DNA of 64,000 nucleotides from Aporrectodea caliginosa (GCA_020284085.1 JACEVL010000081.1:334501-398500), one strand, 5' to 3'. Counted from the first letter of the stretch, positions 24,264-36,086 are shown. The notes: generated by a model from the letters alone, not told the origin. Numbers and translations: made by a program.

Positions 24264-26999
24264 ATGCAATTTTACTCAATGTCTGGAAACCAAATTCTTC
24301 AACAATTTCCATGTGGCAGCTCGGTAGAGTTCTACGTTGAACCCATAAATACCTGTATCGACGACATTGACACTCTCGTATGTTATGCCAATGAGGTGGC
24401 ATTCACAGAAGACATTCCTGTTCTATCAGATGATCTGAGTGGTTTTCAGAACACGATGAATTGTTCACAGATTATGCCATACCCTGATTATCCAGGATTT
24501 GTGATGCTTCAACAATTTGGACAATTGAGATATAATTGGCATTGCAAGACGTTTGAATTTCAACACTGGCCACGTGGATTTCTATGTCCCTCATCTTACA
24601 CTACTTCGTCAGAGCAAATTGCAGCACAAGAAGGCTATAGGCCTACAGGTCCAGCTCTGAAATATAACGAGGAAGGCAATATCTCTTCAGATATGGTCTT
24701 TAGCGTGTGGTGCCCACTGTGGCCAAAAGAAGCCAAAAATTGGCCTTATCGTCAAAGAAATTTTGGGTGGCCGACGATTGCCGACATCCGTAAGATAGTA
24801 CAGAGTGGTTGTCATGTTGTATTTGCAAAACATCCTGCTTGTAGAGATGACATAGCCCAGTGGAGGTTCTCATTTTCAGTTGCGGAAGTAATTTTACTTC
24901 ACAGCTGGACACCAGTTCAGCAGATTGCATACCATATGCTCAGATTCTTTGCCAAAAGGGAACTAATCAAAAAAGATTGTCCAAAGGAAGACGAGGTTCT
25001 CTGCTCATACCATTTTAAAACATTGATGCTATGGTCCTGCGAAGAGATATCATCAGAATGGTGGAATTCCTCATCCGTTATTGAGATATGCTGTCATATA
25101 TTACGGAAGCTCTCAGAATGGCTAAAGATTGGCTATTGTCCGAACTATTTTATTCCTCAGGCAAACTTGTTTCATAAACACATCAAGAAGAAAGTAGTTA
25201 ATGAGACTATCAGGCGTTTGAATGAACTCTGCCATTCTGACATTCTAACTGATTGGTTTTCGGAGAAGTACATACGTCCCATCTTAGAGAGAGTTTCCAT
25301 TATCACTGATACCAGGGCTCTGTTGACAGATTTTAGCCAAAGCATGCTGCGCATCGGTGAAATCGTGGATGAAAAGAAACTGGTATCCTTTAGTTTGGAA
25401 TTTTCTTTCGGATTTGTTAACTGTGTGAAATACGCCGTCAAACACGACATACGGGAAGCAAACTATGGATATCGAAGAGTCTTGCAGGTATTTTATGTTT
25501 TAATTAAACTATTACAGAAAAGAGGCAATCTAGGTTTATTTTTTTCATCAGCAGAGTTCTCGACAAGTTTTGAGCAATTTGGAAATGCACTGTTCAGTTT
25601 ACATGAGGCAAACGAATTGAGCTGGCAGCAAATAACATACGATAGCCAAATTTTCACTGAATTTGTCAGAGGAGTTTCATGGCAACCGAAAGTCTTTAAG
25701 TCTATACATCATAACTTTCCAAAACCCAATAGAACACGTCTAGACAGAAGTTCCTTTCTTTTCTTGACAGCACAAGGTCTCATGGAAAATTTAATCGGAA
25801 CAATTAGTCCTATAGAATTTAAACTGGTGTCCCAAATGTCAAAATGTCTTCTTGGAAGAGCTTTAGAATGTGAGGATTCTAGATCTAAAACTATCGCCAG
25901 TGCAACTGTGGTCTACATGGCAGCTCTGCATTTTGCTGCATCAGAATATCAATCTGCCATAGAATTGTGCTCGAGAGTGATCTTTAATCAAACAACCGAA
26001 GAAGAGGAAATAGAAACGTTGAATGCCGGCTGTTTGCTCTACATTGAAGACATTGCCAACGTCATTGGATTTTATCTTCTTGTCAGGCAGATTAAACATA
26101 ACTTCCAGTACAATGGGAGATTAAGTAATCTTGATCTACGTATTACACCACAGGTATTTGCTCTCTATTTAGAAAATTTATCGAAAGTAAAAAGTCCGAA
26201 GTATTTTCGACTTGTTTGCGATTTTCGAACCCCGACATTTCCCTTGGATAAAATTCTACTGACTATGATAAATCGGAAATCTTCTGGAATATCAAAGAAG
26301 GCAGATAGTGTTCTACGCGTGTATCAAAGAACCGATCCGATTAATAAATCGGAGGCGCCCAATAAAAGTTCTTTGCTAAATAAAGACGACATTATTCAAT
26401 TATTGGTCATGGACTATTCCTTAGAAAATATGACATCATTTTACAATGCAATCTGCAAAGACTTTGGCATTCACTGCAATGCTGCTGATTGTTACAAGGC
26501 TGCGCATCTTTACAAGTGTTGTAAATATCCGGAAGTCTTGCAATTGTGTGACCGAATCCTCGATGAGCCAGATCTGCAGAGGAACTTGGAAGGGTTCGCA
26601 TTTGCAAATGTTATGGTTATGCCACCGCTTGACTCTTATTTCGACAGAGACATCCAATGTTTGCTTGGACTGCACACTCTTGTTTGCTATTTATCGACTC
26701 TGAATGAAGGTTTGTGCAAATTACAATACACAACAGAATTGACGTTCCAGCAGGCATTTGCCAGAAGGATTTACCATGAGAAGTTCTCACTTTCAGTGCT
26801 TCTTAGCCACTCTTATTATGTGCAATATCATTACTTTATTGGAAGGCACTTCCTAGCGATATATTTGAAAGTGAGATGCCTAATCGACTGCAACCATTCG
26901 ATCTCAGAGATAATGTTTGAATTTAAGAAACTGAAAAACAATCGTCCACTTGAACATATGATACGTTGCTTTCTTCAACAGAAGCTTCGACGACTTTAG
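24264..26999 (+). CDS. Mab-21/cGLR-like nucleotidyltransferase with TPR-like C-terminal half (gene 1)
   Basis: The frame is open from 24150 to the TAG at 26999. The first in-frame ATG is at 24264, giving about 911 residues; an upstream exon may add more, because similarity to gene 2 begins before this ATG. Numbering from 24150: GSS at 56-58, D72-I-D74 and D181 fit the GS...DxD...D signature of nucleotidyltransferase-fold Mab-21/cGAS-like proteins. Next come the Mab-21 block WP..A..W..R.R..GWP (191-208), GCHVV....H..C (220-231), WRFSFS.AE and YH.LRFFAK. Residues from ~370 to the end are helical, with TPR-like units (HFAASEYQSAIELC, YKCCKYPEVLQLCDRIL). Animal cGLRs sense nucleic acid and make cyclic or linear nucleotide signals. 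The role here is inferred; catalytic competence is unproven. The gene is intact, and a 629-bp copy lies 4,096 bp downstream. Confidence 0.85.
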   Translation: MQFYSMSGNQILQQFPCGSSVEFYVEPINTCIDDIDTLVCYANEVAFTEDIPVLSDDLSGFQNTMNCSQIMPYPDYPGFVMLQQFGQLRYNWHCKTFEFQHWPRGFLCPSSYTTSSEQIAAQEGYRPTGPALKYNEEGNISSDMVFSVWCPLWPKEAKNWPYRQRNFGWPTIADIRKIVQSGCHVVFAKHPACRDDIAQWRFSFSVAEVILLHSWTPVQQIAYHMLRFFAKRELIKKDCPKEDEVLCSYHFKTLMLWSCEEISSEWWNSSSVIEICCHILRKLSEWLKIGYCPNYFIPQANLFHKHIKKKVVNETIRRLNELCHSDILTDWFSEKYIRPILERVSIITDTRALLTDFSQSMLRIGEIVDEKKLVSFSLEFSFGFVNCVKYAVKHDIREANYGYRRVLQVFYVLIKLLQKRGNLGLFFSSAEFSTSFEQFGNALFSLHEANELSWQQITYDSQIFTEFVRGVSWQPKVFKSIHHNFPKPNRTRLDRSSFLFLTAQGLMENLIGTISPIEFKLVSQMSKCLLGRALECEDSRSKTIASATVVYMAALHFAASEYQSAIELCSRVIFNQTTEEEEIETLNAGCLLYIEDIANVIGFYLLVRQIKHNFQYNGRLSNLDLRITPQVFALYLENLSKVKSPKYFRLVCDFRTPTFPLDKILLTMINRKSSGISKKADSVLRVYQRTDPINKSEAPNKSSLLNKDDIIQLLVMDYSLENMTSFYNAICKDFGIHCNAADCYKAAHLYKCCKYPEVLQLCDRILDEPDLQRNLEGFAFANVMVMPPLDSYFDRDIQCLLGLHTLVCYLSTLNEGLCKLQYTTELTFQQAFARRIYHEKFSLSVLLSHSYYVQYHYFIGRHFLAIYLKVRCLIDCNHSISEIMFEFKKLKNNRPLEHMIRCFLQQKLRRL

Positions 27000-27720
27000 A
27001 ATGGTATTACTATAATGAACCTTACAGCCTAATGAAATGTAAATGGCGAAACAGTGTTAAAATGATTCATGAAAGAGATCGGCCAATAACCGCGATTGTG
27101 TGCTTTAAACACTACCTGATAACCAAGCCGATTATCCTCCAGACTTCATCTTGCGTCGATAATTTTAGATAGACCAGGGCTGCTGGGCCTGCAAACTTAT
27201 CAAAGGGGCATATGTCACGATATGTGGAGCAATACAGATGATCGTGACACCTTTTACGATAATTTTCCGCAAGAAACACATTTATTTGTCCGTTCAGAGC
27301 GTCACCCTACAAACAAAACATGCTTTTGTACAAAAGTGCGATCAGGAAAAGAGTTTGTGATAAGATCAATAATGAACTAATTTCAAAACATTAATTTGAT
27401 AAAGTGCGATGTCTTTTTTACAACGGTTCGTTTGCTTCCTGTTTACATAATGCCGCAAACCAATATCACGGCTGTAAAATGGATCTTATTAGAAATATTT
27501 GATTAGTTCTCAATGCACTGAATACCTTATTCATTTCCATTGATTTCTCTATTCCTTGCTAAAATGGGTTATTAATCGGTTTGATATAATAATAGTTTTT
27601 AGAGTATAATACTCTAATTAATTAAATTATTCATGTCAAAACACCTGTAGTTGTAGAATCAATGTTAATCTAAACTATATTTCTGAAAGTTTGTCTTTAT
27701 TCGTTGATTCATATCGAATA
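27000..27720. other. 3' flank of gene 1, no other gene seen
   Basis: The segment to about 27,080 still resembles the region after gene 2 loosely. No clear AATAAA was found close to the stop. Confidence 0.4.
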
Positions 27721-27721
27721 T

Positions 27722-29395
27722 TTATTAGGGTGGTTCATCGGCAATGGTGCCAACAAAAATTCTTACAAGTTGCTGCTCTCACCCCCTCATTCTGTTCCAC
27801 ATAATTTATAAAAAATTATGACCAAGTTTCAGTTGATTCCGAATATGTTTAGAGGTGCCTCATCATGGTTGTAGTTAGAGTAGAGAGATGCAAACTTCTT
27901 CCATACATGACCGGGAGAGCTAAAGCCAGTCATCTGCCTGCATTGATATCTAAGTAGGCATTGATCAGCTGCTTGAAGTTCCATGCCTACCAGATTGGAC
28001 AGAAGAAGTAACGGTTGCTGCAGTAGTCGCAGCTATCGAAGATTGGGGTATGAAGTCAGGCATCTGTGGCATGGCTTTCGACATCACATCGTTAACACAG
28101 GTCTTAAATCAGATACATGCACTGTTCTGGAGGAGAAGTTGGACAAACGTCTGCTACCTGTTGCCTGTCAGCATCATATTCTTGATGTCTGTTCATTGAC
28201 ATTAGCTCCTTCTTCTGGACCAGATAGGATATATATACGTATGTTCAAATGTTTCCAAAAAAAATCCTCCTGGGCTGATATTGTTCATGCTGCTTTCCAT
28301 GCAGGTTTAGAGGATATTTGTGACGCCAGGGGTCAAAACCCGTCACATGTCGGTTTCTGACCTTTTTATTCAGTCATATTCTACAATTAATTTGCTTCAA
28401 AATAGTTTTTACAGAATGAAAATATCTTTTTTCTAACTGAAGTTATGATCGTTTGATTCTTTCATTAGTATAGAGTGAGAAAATCGAATAAAAATTTTCA
28501 GAATATTCGTGTCATCAAAGTCCTCATAATCCATTACTTGATTATTCTGCAATTTTGCTGGGCAATAGCGGGCTACATTCTGTATCAAATAAAGCAAACG
28601 GCATCAAAATCGGATTACTACTTTGCAAATTATGGCAAATTCACAGGCAACTGCTGAATTAAAGAATATTCTATATTTTTGACCCCTCTCGCCTATTTCA
28701 GCTTCTAGCTCAATATCTAGGAAGCGACAAGCGACGGGTTTTGACCCCTGGCGTCACAATTTTAAGTCACAAGAAATATCACACTAGACGAAACACCTGA
28801 AGTTTTGAACTTCGTTCGAACAATGACTTCAGGAAACTCAGCCACAAGAAGATTACCAGGAACTGTTCATTCAGATCATCATAATTCTGGGAGAGATCCC
28901 TCCGAATGGACTTCATTGAGCAAGAGAGATGAGACTCTTATTATACGGATTCTAAATCTTCATGTTTGGTCGCATCCAGACATGTGGTGGGAGCCAAACG
29001 AGAACATAGTCTATGTCAGCTTCTCTACTTTGCCCAATGCAGGTGTATAGGTCTACATCCAAGCATGGTTTGCAGTTTTGATGCCAAATGTGGCTCCGAA
29101 TAATGACCTATTGCTCCTGGAAAAGTTGCAGGAGCACTCTGCCATAAATAAAGTCTTATCTGATGGTGCATTGCAGAAATAATTGGTCACCTATGGAATC
29201 TGAAAGAGAAAATGAAATATCTTACAACGTTTGATCCGTCTGTCACTCTTGAAGAGAAACGATGAATGGTGAATATAATGAAGAGTCGGCCTTTTGGAAA
29301 TAACAGTCCATCAAATTGATTCGCTATGACGGGTAGTCCTTCAGCAAAACAGAAAATTAATCTAAGCAGGCTCTCAGCAGACTATTCAATTCTTC
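27722..29395 (+). pseudogene. Decayed DNA transposase gene, interrupted by a MITE
   Basis: Frames read AIEDWGMKSGICGMAFDIT, then VLEEKLDKRLLPVACQHHIL and SSGPD, and after the MITE ATRRLPGTVHSDHHN, then AWFAVLMPNVAPNNDLLLL. I recognise this order from a multicopy transposase-like family in invertebrates but cannot name the superfamily. Several frameshifts and stops. It ends directly against the copied segment of gene 1. Confidence 0.55.
28318..28759. mobile_element. MITE with ~27-bp TIRs, 442 bp
   Basis: TTGTGACGCCAGGGGTCAAA... at the left is the inverse of the right end ...TTTTGACCCCTGGCGTCACAA. Similarity of the arms continues imperfectly for about 45 bp. The interior is AT-rich and non-coding. 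It lies inside the transposase relic. No target duplication could be assigned. Confidence 0.85.
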
Positions 29396-29402
29396 ACAGC
29401 AT

Positions 29403-30031
29403 TGATACCAGGGCTCTGTTGACAGATTTTAGCCAAAGCATGCTGCGCATCGGTGAAATCGTGGATGAAAAGAAACTGGTATCCTTTAGTTTGGAATTTT
29501 CTTTCGGATTTGTTAACTGTGTGAAATACGCCGTCAAACACGACATACGGGAAGCAAACTATGGATATCGCAGAGTCTTGCAGGAATTTTATGTTTTAAT
29601 TAAACTATTACAGAAAAGAGGCAATCTAGGTTTATTTTTTTCATCAGCAGAGTTCTCGACAAGTTTTGAGCAATTTGGAAATGCACTGTTCAGTTTACAT
29701 GAGGCAAACGAATTGAGCTGGCAGCAAATAACATACGATAGCCAAATTTTCACTGAATTTGTCAGAGGAGTTTCATGGCAACCGAAAGTCTTTAAGTCTA
29801 TACATCATAACTTTCCAAAACCCAATAGAACAAGTCTAGACAGAAGTTCCTTTCTTTTCTTGACAGCACAAGGTCTCATGGAAAATTTAATCGGAACAAT
29901 TAGTCCTATAGAATTTAAACTGGTGTCCCAAATGTCAAAATGTCTTCTTGAAAGAGCTTTAGAATGTGAGGATTCTAGATCTAAAACTATCGCCAGTGCA
30001 ACTGTGGTCTACATGGCAGCTCTGCATTTTG
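29403..30031 (+). pseudogene. 629-bp near-identical partial copy of gene 1
   Basis: Matches 25307-25935 at a constant offset of 4,096 with no indel. Four substitutions were found (three change an amino acid: V to E, R to S and G to E), about 99.4 % identity. It covers the helical middle of the protein, lacks the catalytic region and lies in an open frame of 286 codons (29326-30186) with unrelated ends. Too short to act as a receptor; probably a very recent duplication or an assembly artefact. Confidence 0.9.
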
Positions 30032-30099
30032 TGACGAAATTAAAATATTATTCAAGTCGTCTTTTGTTTTCTACAATTCTTTTGCTTTGCACATCAATA

Positions 30100-30152
30100 T
30101 CGACCCAACATCGACCCAACATCGACCCAACATCGACCCAATATCGACCGCT
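30100..30152. repeat. 11-bp tandem repeat (CATCGACCCAA)n
   Basis: Four to five tandem copies directly 3' of the gene 1 copy. Confidence 0.9.
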
Positions 30153-30214
30153 AGGGTGTATACAAACATATATACACCAAACATAGTATCGTCAATATAA
30201 ATGTCCAGTTTCAC

Positions 30215-30785
30215 ACTTATCAAAATATTCATCTATCTGTCAAACCTACGCCTTTACACGTTTAACAAAATATTCCTCTGTCCATCAAACATAGGCCTTT
30301 ACACATTTAACAAAATATTCCTCTGTCTATCAAACATACGCCTTTACGCGTTTAACACAAATATTCCTCTATCTATCAAATATAGGCCTTTACACATTTA
30401 ACAAAATATTCCTCTGTCTATCAGACATACGCCTTTACGCGTTTAACACAAATATTCCTCTATCTATCAAATATAGGCCTTTACACATTTAACAAAATAT
30501 TCCTCTGTCTATCAGACATACGCCTTTACGCGTTTAACACAAATATTCCTCTATCTATCAAATATAGGCCTTTACACATTTAACAAAATATTCCTCTGTC
30601 TATCAGACATTACTCTGCCTATCAAACATACGCCTTTACGCGTTTAACAAAATATTCCTCTATCTATCAAATATAGGCCTTTACACATTTAACAAAATAT
30701 TCCTCTGTCTATCAGACATTACTCTGCCTATCAAACATACGCCTTTACGCGTTTAACAAAATATTCCTCTATGTATCAAACATAA
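30215..30785. repeat. Satellite-like array, ~46-bp unit in a ~92-bp higher-order period
   Basis: AACAAAATATTCCTCTGTCT, ATCA(G/A)ACATACGCCTTTAC and variants alternate (CATACGCC/CATAGGCC, GCGTTT/ACATTT), so two diverged 46-bp types form a ~92-bp higher-order unit. Two later units carry an extra ATTACTCTGCCTATCA segment. Confidence 0.9.
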
Positions 30786-32100
30786 ATGAAGCTACTTACT
30801 TTCCTAGCCTCGCTTTCCACCTCTCGACTCCAGGCCTTCAACTACAACCTTCAACGACCTCGATTCTCACTTCTGACCACTCCTTCGAACACTCCCCTGT
30901 TGCTCTCGACTTTCTTCTAGTCCACGCCTTACTTCCCTTACACGCGTGACTAGCCCAATAGCCCAACAACTCATCAACTCATGTAGCGCTACTTACTTTC
31001 CGCTACACTCCTCCCTCTTTCCCAGGGGAACACCCCAAACTACTCCAGACATACTAATTACACTTCAACTACATCACTTAACAGTGCATTTTACACAAAG
31101 CATCTTAACTACACTATAACCACTAATGACTGTCGATACACTTCCTTACCTAATGATCTCAAATAAGTTCCAATATACTCATTACTGCAAAAGAGACACT
31201 GTAATCTTTTCCACACTACTGACAACTCATCCAAAAAATAGTCTAAACACTAGACCGAAATAATCTACAGAAATATCATACAATAACCGCAAAACACCAA
31301 AAAATTAAGCCTTCTGATAAAACGCATCTACTATCTACATCTGTCCACTTTTCAATAAAACATCAACTTTCTTAATTAAAATCCACTATGTACAAACACT
31401 TCTACTCAAATAATCAGATAATAATCAGATACTCAAATAGCAACATCACTAACAGAACTGAAAAAGTGAGCACACATCTTATCAACATACAATTTTGGCA
31501 CTGGGACTGACCTAGATACTGTATAGTCTCTGTTTCGAGACATTGGCCAAACACTGTCCCTATTTAGCGAGATCCATGATCCCTTCTGGGCCTCCTTGTA
31601 GCCAGTACATGTCAAACCATTGTCTTACTGTTTCATTGTTCGTTTTTTTCTCTTATGATGGTAACAGAAATAAATGATTGATTGATTGATGACTGATTGA
31701 TTTACATTGTTCCGTGGTAGCTCCTCCAATAGCATAATGTAACTGTAACTGAAAGCGAGTTGCTCATGACCGCATATGGTCCGCATTACACAAGACCACG
31801 TTCGAACAGAATGGTATTTAACCGCTTACGAAAATAGAGGCATAAAAAGTAGAAGAAACTCGTATCGCAGATTGCATGGGAATGAAGGCCCAACTACTGC
31901 AAAGCTTTTATGCTGCATTCTGGATGTGCGCAACTGGGGAACAACCAGATAACAACAGATAACCCTGCAGTACTGAACGAAGAGATCTATCACTACGTAA
32001 TGATGACACTGGAATAAAACACCTCTTAAAGGAGGATGGACACAGGCAGCGATATGTCAGCATAAGGATCATAAACTCAGTGCCCCTTCGTCCCGTGCGC
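30786..32100. other. C-rich non-coding tract; LINE-type tail near 31,670
   Basis: The segment 30,790-31,030 repeats GCTACTTACTTTCC twice (about 30,792 and 30,988). AAATGATTGATTGATTGATG at about 31,672 looks like the 3' tail of a retroposon. No open reading frame of note. Confidence 0.45.
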
Positions 32101-32102
32101 AG

Positions 32103-32995
32103 TTAGATATTATGTCCAGACTTCGGGATTATTCTATCAATTAACCGAACTGTAGAGTTTAAAACAGATTGAAACTGATTAGTCAAAGACAGAGGGAGGC
32201 CGACATAAATGGCATTGCTATAGCCCACTCTAATGCATGCATGCATCATGGTAGAAGCAGTTTTTGCAGGCAACAAGTAGCGATATAACGCAGATCTGGT
32301 GCAGATGATAAATGCACATTCGACACACTGTCTTTGTAATCTAAGCAAGGTTTAATTCCAGGTTGAGAACTAAAGAAAATTCATGCAACGAAATAGAGAA
32401 GAAAGCATTTGGAAAGCGAAGATACGTTTTGCGTCACCTTGTCTTTTGAAGCCGACGGTTTCAGCTGAGTTTTTCCGGGATTGAGCCGGAGGCATTGGGT
32501 GCAATTCATTAACTTAACAGCACTTACAGGGTCTCAATCACTTTATACTTATATAAACTTCTTCTATTGAGCCATTCTGAATACGTGCTTTATTCATTGA
32601 CAAATAGTCAAATACAAAGACGCATTGAGTTTAAGATCTTATTGCTTATGCCCAATTGTCTTGCAGGTCTAGCCCCAGTCTATCTTAGGGAGCTTTGTGT
32701 GCATGTGTTAACCAGGCCTAGATTCCTTCGCTCTGCAACTCAAGGCGACCTGGTTGTCCCTATGGCACGCACTTCCACGGTGCTTCATAAGAGCTTTTGT
32801 TGTGGTCGGTCCATCTTTCTGGAATAGGTTGCCTAGCAACCTACGAAATGAGCTTCTTGGTCTTTCCTTGCCCCTTTTTCGCAGGCGTTTGAAAACCATT
32901 CTTCTCGATCGTGGTTTGGTGTTGTCAAGTCGGGAGCGTCTCTGAGGAGTATTTCTTGAAGTGGCGGTATATAAATTTACGATTACGATTACGAA
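32103..32995 (+). pseudogene. LINE fragment with 5' inversion
   Basis: The minus strand 32348-32103 reads a reverse transcriptase downstream segment (..NQFQSVLNSTVRLIDRIIPKS). The plus strand from 32567 continues with IEFKILLLM.NCLAGLAPVYL, then with a frameshift VVVGPSFWNRLPSNLR and a C-terminal end at about 32,945. The tail ACGATTACGATTACG closes it. A 5' part in inverse orientation in front of a sense 3' part is the twin-priming pattern of L1/CR1-like insertions. Confidence 0.65.
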
Positions 32996-33339
32996 ATGGT
33001 TTTGATTGCGCTAAACAACTGAAAGAAACAACAGCGGCTCTATAATAGTCAGCCAATAGTAAAGCGTCATAAATTGTGTCCGGGTACAACCCTTTGGTCA
33101 ATTTATGTTTTTTCTCGTTAATTTAATAATTTTCTCCTATTCGCCTAATCCCATTAAATTCATGCAGGCAATCCAACCCAGCTACGACGCAGCGACTAAG
33201 ACAGAAAGAGCATCGGCCAAACCAAAAGCGTCGTCAATCACTGTCGATTTGTTTCTAATTGTCTGAGTTTATATATCATTATCATTATGTACTATGTATG
33301 ATTTGTGTGTCTTTGTGTATAAGTATACATGTAATGTCA

Positions 33340-33730
33340 CTCTGTCTGTCTGTCTGTCTCCATCTCTACCCCGCATGACTCTCTCCAGTCAGCGTTGCGA
33401 GTAGACTATCGCTAAAGTCAAAGGCACGTAGTACTACTAGCATCGTCAACAGTCCTAGCATCAACATTCTCAGGGCCAGCAGCAGTGGAACACGAAAAAC
33501 GAGTTAGGCCAGTCACTTGTTGCGGTGGTGGTTGGCAGTGACAATTCGGAGCAGTGTTACGTTCTCCTGAAAAGTCTTAGACTGCACTTACGTACTGTTG
33601 CCTTCGATTCAGTGCAGCAATGCAGCATACATTTGCTACTTGTTGAAAAATGCACTTGTTTAGATCTGTTAGATGGACAATGGACATAGGTTCAGCACAA
33701 TTTTGTGAGGTACTTAAAATGCGCCATAAC
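33340..33730. repeat. Dispersed repeat R2, uninterrupted copy
   Basis: Contains both the 4.2-4.45 kb and the 7.79-7.92 kb segments in sequence. A TGTCTGTCTGTCTGTCTC run opens it. Confidence 0.6.
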
Positions 33731-34184
33731 AAGTGTCCTTACAAATATATAAAAATAAACATATAATTATATACATACAAACATACAGACATAGAACGCC
33801 AGTCAAAGACAAGACTCGCACCCGCAGATTGAGCATATGCTGATTGAAGAGAGGATCAGCCTTTAACAGAGGTGCAAGGTGTGACCACGAAGACGTAGAC
33901 ACATACGGCCGTACTTACGTATTCTTAATTTAAAAATACTACAAACTGAAATGCAGTTGGCAGAAATCTTCGTGCACTAAGTAAATAAGTTTGCTTCATC
34001 TGTTAAGAAAGGCTGAATTGATTGTGAGATTATGGATAGTGACATTAATTTTGTGCTCAGACGAAAGATCATAATTATGACCGGAGGAAATACAATTTGT
34101 TTCTTTCAGACTCGGTCCGTTGAAATTCCATCTATCATAGCTCCACCAACAGAATTTCTTCCTATTAAATCATTAACTGCTACG

Positions 34185-34470
34185 AGGAGGGGAGGGAGGA
34201 TAGTATGAAGAATAACACTCTTGCCTGAAGTTTTCACGGACCTGGTTCGATTCCCGTATGGCCCCATGGGTTTAGCTCATGCCTTCACTCCCTAGGTGGC
34301 AGCAAAAGTACAAATACATGTAGCTTGCGCCTTGGGTGGGTGCAAATACGTTGATTTATGTATTCTTGTGATTTATGTATTCTGTAATTTGTGTTCTTGT
34401 GAATTGTTTAATCGTCATAACATGTAGCCTACGTGTAACAGAGCAGTGCGTTTGTCAGGCGCTTCATTAA
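34185..34470 (+). mobile_element. tRNA-derived SINE-like element
   Basis: A box-B-like GGTTCGATTCC at 34244 lies about 45 bp after a box-A-like stretch. A unique body follows and a tail AAAGAATAAATAATAATAAT runs into the AAT array. Single copy in this window, so the family is inferred. Confidence 0.45.
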
Positions 34471-34476
34471 AGAATA

Positions 34477-34552
<76 letters not shown>

Positions 34553-34628
34553 TTATGCCCCGAGGTATACAGGATCCCTCAGGGACTTCAAGATTATCTA
34601 TTGTACAAAATTGTCTGGAAGGCCCTAC

Positions 34629-34765
<137 letters not shown>

Positions 34766-34842
34766 TTTTATGCCCCGAGGTATACAGGATCCCTCAGGGA
34801 CTTCAAGATTATCTATTGTAGAAAATTGTCTGGAAAGGCCCT

Positions 34843-34975
<133 letters not shown>

Positions 34976-35035
34976 ATTATAATTATAATTATAGTAATAA
35001 TTATTAGTAGTAATAATTATTATAATTATTATTAT

Positions 35036-35140
35036 ATCAGCCCAGGACTGATCGAAGGCTTCTAAATATTGAAAACAGTTACTTTTAATCAGTCTGTACA
35101 TACGTTTGTTGGCTTTATGAAGAAATAAATTTGCATTATA
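35036..35140 (+). mobile_element. 3' UTR of the RLE retroposon, copy
   Basis: CAGCCCAGGACTGATCGAAG, then the same AATATTGAAAACAGT...AATAAATTTGCATTATA tail as at 1963-2036. Repeated at 36,087-36,192. Confidence 0.8.
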
Positions 35141-35171
35141 ATAAAAAAAAAAATTATAATTATAATTATTA

Positions 35172-35238
<67 letters not shown>

Positions 35239-35269
35239 AAACGGTCATTGATCCTCTAAAATCAGAGTT

Positions 35270-35370
35270 TTAGGGTCCCATTGAACCAAGGCATGCGACA
35301 GCGTTGAACCGCTGGACAGTAACAGAGATCATCTGAAAAAGGAAGGAGGTTTCTTGTGGATCTTCCGTTG

Positions 35371-35390
<20 letters not shown>
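35270..35390 (-). pseudogene. C-terminal scrap of an RLE retroposon ORF
   Basis: The minus strand reads EDPQETSFLFQMISVTVQRF, then NAVACLGS, the same C-terminal pattern as TGDQRETSHLLQ at about 1,857-1,890. A second copy of this block lies at 36,340-36,440. Confidence 0.6.
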
Positions 35391-35427
<37 letters not shown>

Positions 35428-35478
35428 GTATTAGTATTAGTATTAGTATTATTACTACTATTATTATTAGTATTATTA

Positions 35479-35510
<32 letters not shown>

Positions 35511-35559
35511 TGTTTTTCGCCCGAGGTAGAAATGATCCCTCAGGCTCTAAGAAACTAAA

Positions 35560-35776
35560 CTACGGTGTCAAAGGTTCTCGTCCCCATCGTGCTGATCAAA
35601 AGTGCCTCTGAATGCCACTGCATTAAAGCGCTGTGTGCAAACGGACAGACGCTGAAAAAGGTGACTTGTCTCGCGTGGGTCTCCCGTTGCCTCAGTGATA
35701 CGGCGGCCCAGCTCCTGTAGGAATTCTAATCCGGTGCGGTTTATGGGGCCCAAAGATTCGATGGCCACTGGGACGA

Positions 35777-35780
<4 letters not shown>
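35560..35780 (-). pseudogene. C-terminal part of an RLE retroposon ORF
   Basis: The minus strand reads PVAIESLGPINR, then LEFLQELGRRITEATGDPRE and TSHLFQRLSV.TQRFNAVAF. It aligns with the end of the frame at 1263-1962 (AVETAGSW.., FVRELGGKISAATGDQRETS). Confidence 0.7.
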
Positions 35781-35871
<91 letters not shown>

Positions 35872-35942
35872 GCCCCGAGGTATACAGGATCCCTCAGGGA
35901 CTTCAAGATTATCTATTGTAGAAAATTGTCTGGAAAGGCCCT

Positions 35943-35996
<54 letters not shown>

Positions 35997-36086
35997 AATT
36001 ATTATTATTATTATTATTATTATAATTATAATTATAATTATAGTAATTAATTATTAGTAGTAATAATTATTATAATTATTATTATA

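Noticed and set aside
30215..30785. CRISPR-like array
   Set aside because: The repeats are contiguous with no unique spacers, and the genome is eukaryotic; it is a satellite.
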